The position numbers and the translations under genes were made by a program. Below are positions 14,217 through 17,137 of a stretch of 17,137 bases of DNA, piece by piece. The DNA is taken from NCBI GenBank assembly GCA_030837395.1, contig JAUPKO010000022.1, positions 1-17,137 of the forward strand, given 5' to 3'. The DNA is from Actinomycetota bacterium. GTDB taxonomy: Bacteria > Actinomycetota > Actinomycetes > S36-B12 > UBA10799. Positions within the stretch are counted from its first letter, which is position 1. Each line of letters opens with the position of its first letter. The notes below the pieces were generated by a model, which was given only the letters and a program-made list of their open reading frames with translations, was not told the origin of the DNA and did no database searches.

Positions 14217-14699
14217 GTGGCCGACTCACCTTGGCCGCCCGAGTTCGGTCGGGCGGTGACCATCCTGGTGCTTGCGCTGTGTGCGCTGACCGTGGCCGGC
14301 GCGGGGCTGTCGCTGGTGCGGGTGCATTCGGTTCGGTCGTCGGGCGTGACGGTGGAGGCGACCGCGCTGGGCGAGGCCTCCGGTAGCGGACCGACGGATG
14401 TCTATGTGAGGTTCCTGGTGGGGGACCGAGCGGTGATCGCCACTGCCAGCGCGCCGCTGTGGGCGCCCACCCACGGCACCCGGCTGCAGGTGGCCTACCT
14501 GGCTAAGGATCCGGCTGGGTCGGTGCGGATCGTCGATTCGAGGGTCGGCGGGGGCTACGCGGCTGGACTGCTGGGGCTGGTCGTCGGCATCGCGTGTGCG
14601 GTGGTCGCCGCGGCGGCGTATCGTCGCTCAGGCCCGCACCGTCCCGTCGTCCCGGCTGAGCCGGTCGGGGCGCCGAACGCAGAGGAGGAGTCGACGTGA
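14217..14699 (+). CDS. Small membrane protein of unknown function, DUF3592-like, coupled to menG
   Basis: A 160-residue protein with two transmembrane segments, about 13-33 and 117-139, flanking a domain of some 80 residues (about 38-113) rich in short beta-like stretches. The pattern, a V-rich first strand, TDVYVRFLVGDRAVIATA, then THGTRLQVAYLAKDPAGSVRI before the second helix, resembles DUF3592 proteins; this is a judgement from pattern, not a search result. The C-terminal tail is Pro/Glu-rich. It starts at GTG 14217, and its stop overlaps the menG start by GTGA, so the two are co-translated. That coupling suggests, but does not show, a link with membrane quinone metabolism. It is not a recognised menaquinone enzyme, and MenH can be excluded as it lacks an alpha/beta-hydrolase core. 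Confidence 0.75.
   Translation: MADSPWPPEFGRAVTILVLALCALTVAGAGLSLVRVHSVRSSGVTVEATALGEASGSGPTDVYVRFLVGDRAVIATASAPLWAPTHGTRLQVAYLAKDPAGSVRIVDSRVGGGYAAGLLGLVVGIACAVVAAAAYRRSGPHRPVVPAEPVGAPNAEEEST
14681..14690 (+). promoter_or_regulatory. Strong ribosome binding site of menG
   Basis: AGAGGAGGAG ends 5 nt before GTG 14696, inside the last codons of the preceding membrane protein gene. It is the best Shine-Dalgarno sequence in the window and fixes the menG start. It contrasts with the transcript-first genes here, which have none. Confidence 0.8.
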
Positions 14700-15388
14700 C
14701 CCGCGCGACGTTGCGCAAGGAGCCCAGCGAAGTCGCGGCGATGTTCGACGATGTCGCGCCGCGGTATGACCTCACCAACGACGTGCTTTCGGCTGGCCGC
14801 ACCCGGTCGTGGCGCAAGGCACTCGTGGCGGCCGTCGACCCACGCCCCGGTGATCGGGTGCTCGACCTCGCGGCGGGCACGGGCACCAGCGCCGTGCCGA
14901 TCGCGGACCTGGGCGCCTTTGTGGTGCCGTGTGACTTTTCGCTGGGCATGTTGGCGGTCGGACGTGACCGAGTCCCGGCGCTGTCGTTCGTCGCCGGTGA
15001 CGCCTTGCGGCTGCCGTTCGCGGACGACTCGTTCGACGCCGTGACGATCTCGTTCGGGTTGCGCAACGTGTCCGACCCCCGGGCCGGTCTGGCTGAGTTG
15101 CAGCGGGTGACCCGTCCGGGCGGGCGGCTGGTCGTGTGCGAGTTCAGCACCCCCACCTTCGAGCCGATGCGGATCGCCTACCTGGAGTACCTGATGCGGG
15201 CGCTGCCGTCGGTGGCCCGCCGCGTCTCGAGCAACCCCGACGCGTATGTCTACCTGGCCGAGTCGATCCGCGCGTGGCCCGACCAGGCGGGGCTGGCCGA
15301 TCTCATCGGCGAGGCCGGCTGGGACGCGGTCGGGTGGCGCAACCTCACCGGCGGCATCGTCGCCCTCCACCGAGCCACGGCACCGTAG
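14696..15388 (+). CDS. menG: Demethylmenaquinone C-methyltransferase
   Basis: A 230-residue UbiE/MenG-type methyltransferase that adds the ring methyl group from AdoMet to demethylmenaquinol, the last step to menaquinone. The family opening MFDDVAPRYDLTNDVLSAG (16-34), with TRSWRK following, AdoMet motif I VLDLAAGTGT (55-64), SFGLRNVSDP, the RPGGRLVVCEFS motif and the C-terminal signature NPDAYVYLAESIRAWP are all present. The start is GTG 14696, fixed by a strong ribosome binding site and a GTGA overlap with the upstream membrane protein. As the product is not ubiquinone in this clade, menG is the better name than ubiE. It ends with TAG 80 nt before the hsdR start. Confidence 0.96.
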   Translation: MTRATLRKEPSEVAAMFDDVAPRYDLTNDVLSAGRTRSWRKALVAAVDPRPGDRVLDLAAGTGTSAVPIADLGAFVVPCDFSLGMLAVGRDRVPALSFVAGDALRLPFADDSFDAVTISFGLRNVSDPRAGLAELQRVTRPGGRLVVCEFSTPTFEPMRIAYLEYLMRALPSVARRVSSNPDAYVYLAESIRAWPDQAGLADLIGEAGWDAVGWRNLTGGIVALHRATAP

Positions 15389-15456
15389 CCGCGCGGGGCA
15401 TGACCCATTCGCCTCGGATCCCGATCGAAGTCGAGTCCGGGTACGTCGGGCATTGC

Positions 15457-15462
15457 TAGCCT
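15457..15462 (+). promoter_or_regulatory. Probable -10 element (TAGCCT) of a leaderless promoter for hsdR
   Basis: TAGCCT fits TAnnnT and is followed by a 6-nt spacer and ATG 15469, with no ribosome binding site. It supports this ATG as the true start and makes hsdR the first gene of its transcript. Confidence 0.55.
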
Positions 15463-15468
15463 CGCTCC

Positions 15469-17137
15469 ATGGCTGCGGGGGATGGTGACGAGGGGCTCAC
15501 TGCCGAACAGCGGTCCCGACGGCTGATCGACGCCCAACTGGTTGCTGCCGGGTGGGTGGTGCAGGACCGTCGCGACATGAACCTGTTCGCCGCCGGCGCC
15601 CCGCGTGCGGGTGCTGGCGGCGGGACCGGTACCGGCGGCGCGTCCGGTGTCGCGGTGCGGGAGTCGATCATGGCGACCGGTCACGGTCGAGCGGACTATC
15701 TGCTGTACGTCGATCAGCGAGCGGTCGGCGTGATCGAGGCCAAGCCCGAGGGGACGCCGCTGACGGGCGTGGAGTGGCAGTCGGCGATGTATGCCGAGGG
15801 GTTGCCGCCGCAGGTGCGGTTGCGAGCGGTGACGCGCGCGGGTCGGTTGCCGTTCGTGTTCGAGGCCTCGGGGTCGGAGGTGCACGTCACCAACGGGTTC
15901 GACCCCGAACCGCGGGCACGGTCGATCTTCGCCTTCCCCCGGCCGGAGACGCTGGCGCGCACCCTGCGCGCGGCGGACCCGGCTGCGGTGGCGGACGGCG
16001 TCGCCGACCCCACCTGGCGCGGTCGAGTCCGCCACCTCCCGCCGCTGATCACCTCAGGTCTGCGCCCGGCCCAGATCACCGCGATCCGGGGCGTCGAACG
16101 GTCCCTCGTCGAGCAGCGCTTCGACCGGTCGCTGGTCCAGATGGCCACGGGCGCCGGCAAGACCTACACCGCCGTCACCGAGTGCTACCGCCTGCTGCGC
16201 TACGGCGGCTTCGGTCGCATCCTGTTCCTCGTCGACCGCAACAACCTCGCCGATCAGGCCCTGGCGGAATTCCGCAACTACGCCACCCCCGACGACGGCC
16301 GCCGCTTCACCGAGCTCTACAACGTCGACAAGCTCACCGCCGCCGGCATGGTCGGCTCCTCTTCGGTGGTCATCTCCACGATCCAGCGAGTCCACGCCGC
16401 GCTGCGCGGCCAGGAGGTCCCCGACGCCGACGATCCCAACCTCGACGCCTTCACCCCCGAGACCCCGGTGGAGGTCGGCTACAACCCGGACCTGCCGCCG
16501 GAGGCGTTCGACCTGGTGATCGTGGATGAGGCGCACCGGTCGATCTACGGCGTGTGGCAGGGGGTGCTGCGCTACTTCGACGCCCACATCGTGGGGCTGA
16601 CCGCGACTCCGGTGAAGCAGACGTTCGGGTTCTTCCGGCAGAACCTCGTGGCCGAGTACACCTACCCTCAGTCGGTGGCCGACGGGGTCAACGTGGACTT
16701 CGACGTCTACCGAATCCGCACGCGGGTGACCGAGCAGGGCGACACGATCGACGCCGGCACGGTCGTACCGCGGCAGGACCGCCGCACCCGCCGGCAGCGC
16801 TACGAGACCCTCGACGACGACCTCGACTACACGCCGGGCCAACTCGACCGCGCGGTGGTCAACCGCAACCAGATCCGGCTCGTGCTGGAGACCTTCCGCG
16901 ACCGGCTGTTCACCGAGATCTTCCCGGGCCGATCGACCGTGCCCAAGACTCTGATCTTCTGCAAGGACGACAACCACGCCGAGGAGGTCGTCACCGCCGT
17001 GCGTGAGGTGTTCGGCAAGGGCAACGAATTCGCCGCGAAGATCACCTACAGCGTGCGCGACGCCCGCGCCCAGATCGCGGCCTTCCGCAACTCCCCCACG
17101 CTGCGGATCGCGGTGACGGTGGACATGATCGCCACCG
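15469..17137 (+). CDS. hsdR: Type I restriction enzyme R subunit, N-terminal part (3' end outside window)
   Basis: The frame is open from ATG 15469 to the window edge, giving 556 residues of a protein usually near 800-1100. HsdR is the ATP-driven translocating and cutting subunit of type I restriction complexes. The N-terminal PD-(D/E)xK nuclease shows Asp76 (GRADYLLYVD) and Glu90-x-Lys92 (VGVIEAKPEG). The SF2 motor has Walker A ATGAGKT with Lys231, DEAH at 353-356, GLTATP (376-381) and, at the edge, a late helicase motif beginning TVDMIAT. A Gly/Ala/Thr-rich run at about 43-60 interrupts the stretch between MNLFAAG and GVAVRES and looks like an insert. hsdM and hsdS are not to the left, so they should lie to the right or be missing. 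Confidence 0.93.
   Translation, partial: MAAGDGDEGLTAEQRSRRLIDAQLVAAGWVVQDRRDMNLFAAGAPRAGAGGGTGTGGASGVAVRESIMATGHGRADYLLYVDQRAVGVIEAKPEGTPLTGVEWQSAMYAEGLPPQVRLRAVTRAGRLPFVFEASGSEVHVTNGFDPEPRARSIFAFPRPETLARTLRAADPAAVADGVADPTWRGRVRHLPPLITSGLRPAQITAIRGVERSLVEQRFDRSLVQMATGAGKTYTAVTECYRLLRYGGFGRILFLVDRNNLADQALAEFRNYATPDDGRRFTELYNVDKLTAAGMVGSSSVVISTIQRVHAALRGQEVPDADDPNLDAFTPETPVEVGYNPDLPPEAFDLVIVDEAHRSIYGVWQGVLRYFDAHIVGLTATPVKQTFGFFRQNLVAEYTYPQSVADGVNVDFDVYRIRTRVTEQGDTIDAGTVVPRQDRRTRRQRYETLDDDLDYTPGQLDRAVVNRNQIRLVLETFRDRLFTEIFPGRSTVPKTLIFCKDDNHAEEVVTAVREVFGKGNEFAAKITYSVRDARAQIAAFRNSPTLRIAVTVDMIAT

Noticed and set aside
1..17137. CRISPR arrays, tRNA or rRNA genes, insertion sequences, riboswitches
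   Set aside because: No regularly spaced repeats, no conserved RNA motifs, no transposase genes and no terminal inverted repeats were seen on either strand.

Overview
The window reads as chromosomal DNA from a high-GC Gram-positive bacterium (Actinobacteria). Three things point there: strongly G/C-biased codon use; actinobacterial protein families (a 13E12/DUF222 HNH endonuclease, a DUF4245 membrane protein); and many starts with a TAnnnT -10 hexamer only 6-7 nt before the start codon and no Shine-Dalgarno sequence, the usual layout of leaderless transcripts. I cannot name genus or species.

Layout. (1) 2-841: 3' part of a DUF222/HNH endonuclease gene that begins outside the window. (2) 889-3614, minus: an ABC exporter pair of NodI/NodJ type (ATPase, then permease, GTGA overlap) followed by a patatin-like phospholipase. 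(3) 3706-4242, plus: a DUF4245 single-span membrane protein, divergent from the transporter. (4) 4339-6758, plus: a complete type II restriction-modification pair of the PstI/BsuBI family (predicted site CTGCAG), visibly poorer in G+C than its surroundings and so probably acquired. (5) 6866-15388: a compact menaquinone locus in alternating orientation: menA and menE (minus), menB-menC-menD (plus), menF (minus), then a small membrane protein of unknown function overlapping menG (plus). (6) 15469-17137: 5' part of a type I restriction subunit gene (hsdR) that runs off the right edge.

Together the men genes cover chorismate to isochorismate (MenF), SEPHCHC (MenD), o-succinylbenzoate (MenC), its CoA ester (MenE), DHNA-CoA (MenB), prenylation (MenA) and final C-methylation (MenG). 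MenH and a DHNA-CoA thioesterase are not seen here and must be elsewhere or replaced. Restriction genes lie on both sides of the men block.

No intergenic stretch exceeds about 110 nt. I see no tRNA, rRNA, CRISPR array, insertion sequence or riboswitch. I found no clear candidate for a wholly new system. The points most worth checking are the shared menE/menB back-to-back -10 element, the consistent leaderless promoter grammar, a MenB of the bicarbonate-type active site, the patatin with an altered oxyanion loop, the inverted repeat in front of the methyltransferase, the glycine-rich insert in HsdR, and the unknown membrane protein coupled to menG.
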